This document shows positions 6,055 to 6,231 of a DNA stretch of 6,231 bases, piece after piece. The notes beneath the pieces are model-generated. The model did no database searches, was not told the origin of the DNA, and worked only from the letters and a program-made list of their open reading frames with translations. Position 1 is the first letter of the stretch. Each line of letters opens with the position of its first letter. Both the position numbers and the translations under genes were made by a program. Origin of the DNA: an uncultured Flavobacteriales bacterium (GTDB lineage Bacteria; Bacteroidota; Bacteroidia; Flavobacteriales_E; Vicingaceae); NCBI GenBank assembly GCA_913059105.1, contig CAJXRL010000165.1, positions 1-6,231 of the forward strand, read 5' to 3'.

Positions 6055-6207
6055 TTATACTAATTCGTCTATTTCTTTTCCAACCAAAGTTGAAAATTCT
6101 TCTATATTCATGATCCCAATGTCACCTTCTCCGTGTTTTCTAACCGAAAGTGTGTCATTTTCAATCTCTTTTTCACCGATGATTAACATGTATGGAACCT
6201 TAGATAC
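6055..6207 (-). CDS. thrS: Threonyl-tRNA synthetase, C-terminal end (5' part missing)
   Basis: Only the last 50 residues are present. The frame enters from the contig edge at 6207, directly against adapter sequence, and stops at TAA 6057-6055. The fragment VPYMLIIGEKE, then LSVRKHGEGDIGIMNIEEF and a terminal GKEIDELV, matches the end of the C-terminal anticodon-binding domain of ThrRS. The full enzyme charges tRNA-Thr and is about 640 aa in this family. Position immediately upstream of infC is the common thrS-infC-rpmI-rplT arrangement. The truncation is due to the library fragment end and is not biological. Confidence 0.93.
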   Translation of the reverse strand, partial: VSKVPYMLIIGEKEIENDTLSVRKHGEGDIGIMNIEEFSTLVGKEIDELV

Positions 6208-6231
6208 CTGTCTCTTATACACATCTCCGAG
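6208..6231 (-). other. Nextera/Tn5 sequencing adapter remnant (not genomic)
   Basis: Positions 6208-6226 are the reverse complement of the 19-bp Tn5 mosaic end, and 6227-6231 (CCGAG) continue into the read-2 adapter. It is the exact inverted counterpart of positions 6-29, so both contig ends carry the same adapter type. It should be trimmed before any repeat or circularity analysis. Confidence 0.97.

Noticed and set aside
1..6231. Terminal inverted repeats suggesting a composite transposon or linear replicon ends
   Set aside because: The 24-bp ends are exactly Nextera/Tn5 adapter sequence, and there is no transposase, resistance gene or target-site duplication between them.

Overview
This is a short bacterial contig of ordinary housekeeping and accessory genes, with every gene on the minus strand. 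It is AT-rich and looks like Bacteroidota, most likely Flavobacteriia or a close relative. The grounds are the family-typical flavor of Fmt, IF3, L20 and the rRNA methyltransferase, A-rich start regions that mostly lack a Shine-Dalgarno sequence, and the thrS-infC-rpmI-rplT order. No taxonomic search was possible. Both ends (1-29 and 6208-6231) are not genomic: they are Nextera/Tn5 adapter carrying the same read-2 tail, in inverted orientation. Genomic sequence therefore runs from 30 to 6207.

Reading in the direction of transcription (high to low coordinates), the window opens with the last 50 codons of thrS. It continues with infC (translation initiation factor IF3), rpmI (bL35) and rplT (bL20), and this translation operon closes with a strong intrinsic terminator at 4784-4750. 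infC has to be extended well past its first ordinary start codon. The true start appears to be an ATA codon at 6034 behind a perfect AGGAGG, an arrangement that recalls the AUU-started, IF3-autoregulated infC of E. coli.

After about 150 bp of leader DNA, a second unit begins. It holds a previously unlisted 29-codon ORF (4599-4510), a secreted protein of unknown function (175 aa), an RlmI-type 23S rRNA cytosine methyltransferase, a MATE-family multidrug/Na+ or H+ antiporter, and fmt (Met-tRNA formyltransferase). All four junctions are 4-base ATGA stop/start overlaps, once fmt is started at its second candidate codon. This argues for one translationally coupled transcript. Last comes a small secreted cupin gene, 47 bp beyond fmt, split by an in-frame TAA inside its metal-binding motif; it is either a pseudogene or a sequencing error near the contig end.

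The functional theme is protein synthesis: tRNA charging, initiation, large-subunit proteins, rRNA modification and initiator-tRNA formylation. A drug-efflux pump and two envelope proteins are mixed in. I see no mobile element, CRISPR, phage or defence system. The observations most worth following are the infC start, the coupled small ORF and the interrupted cupin.
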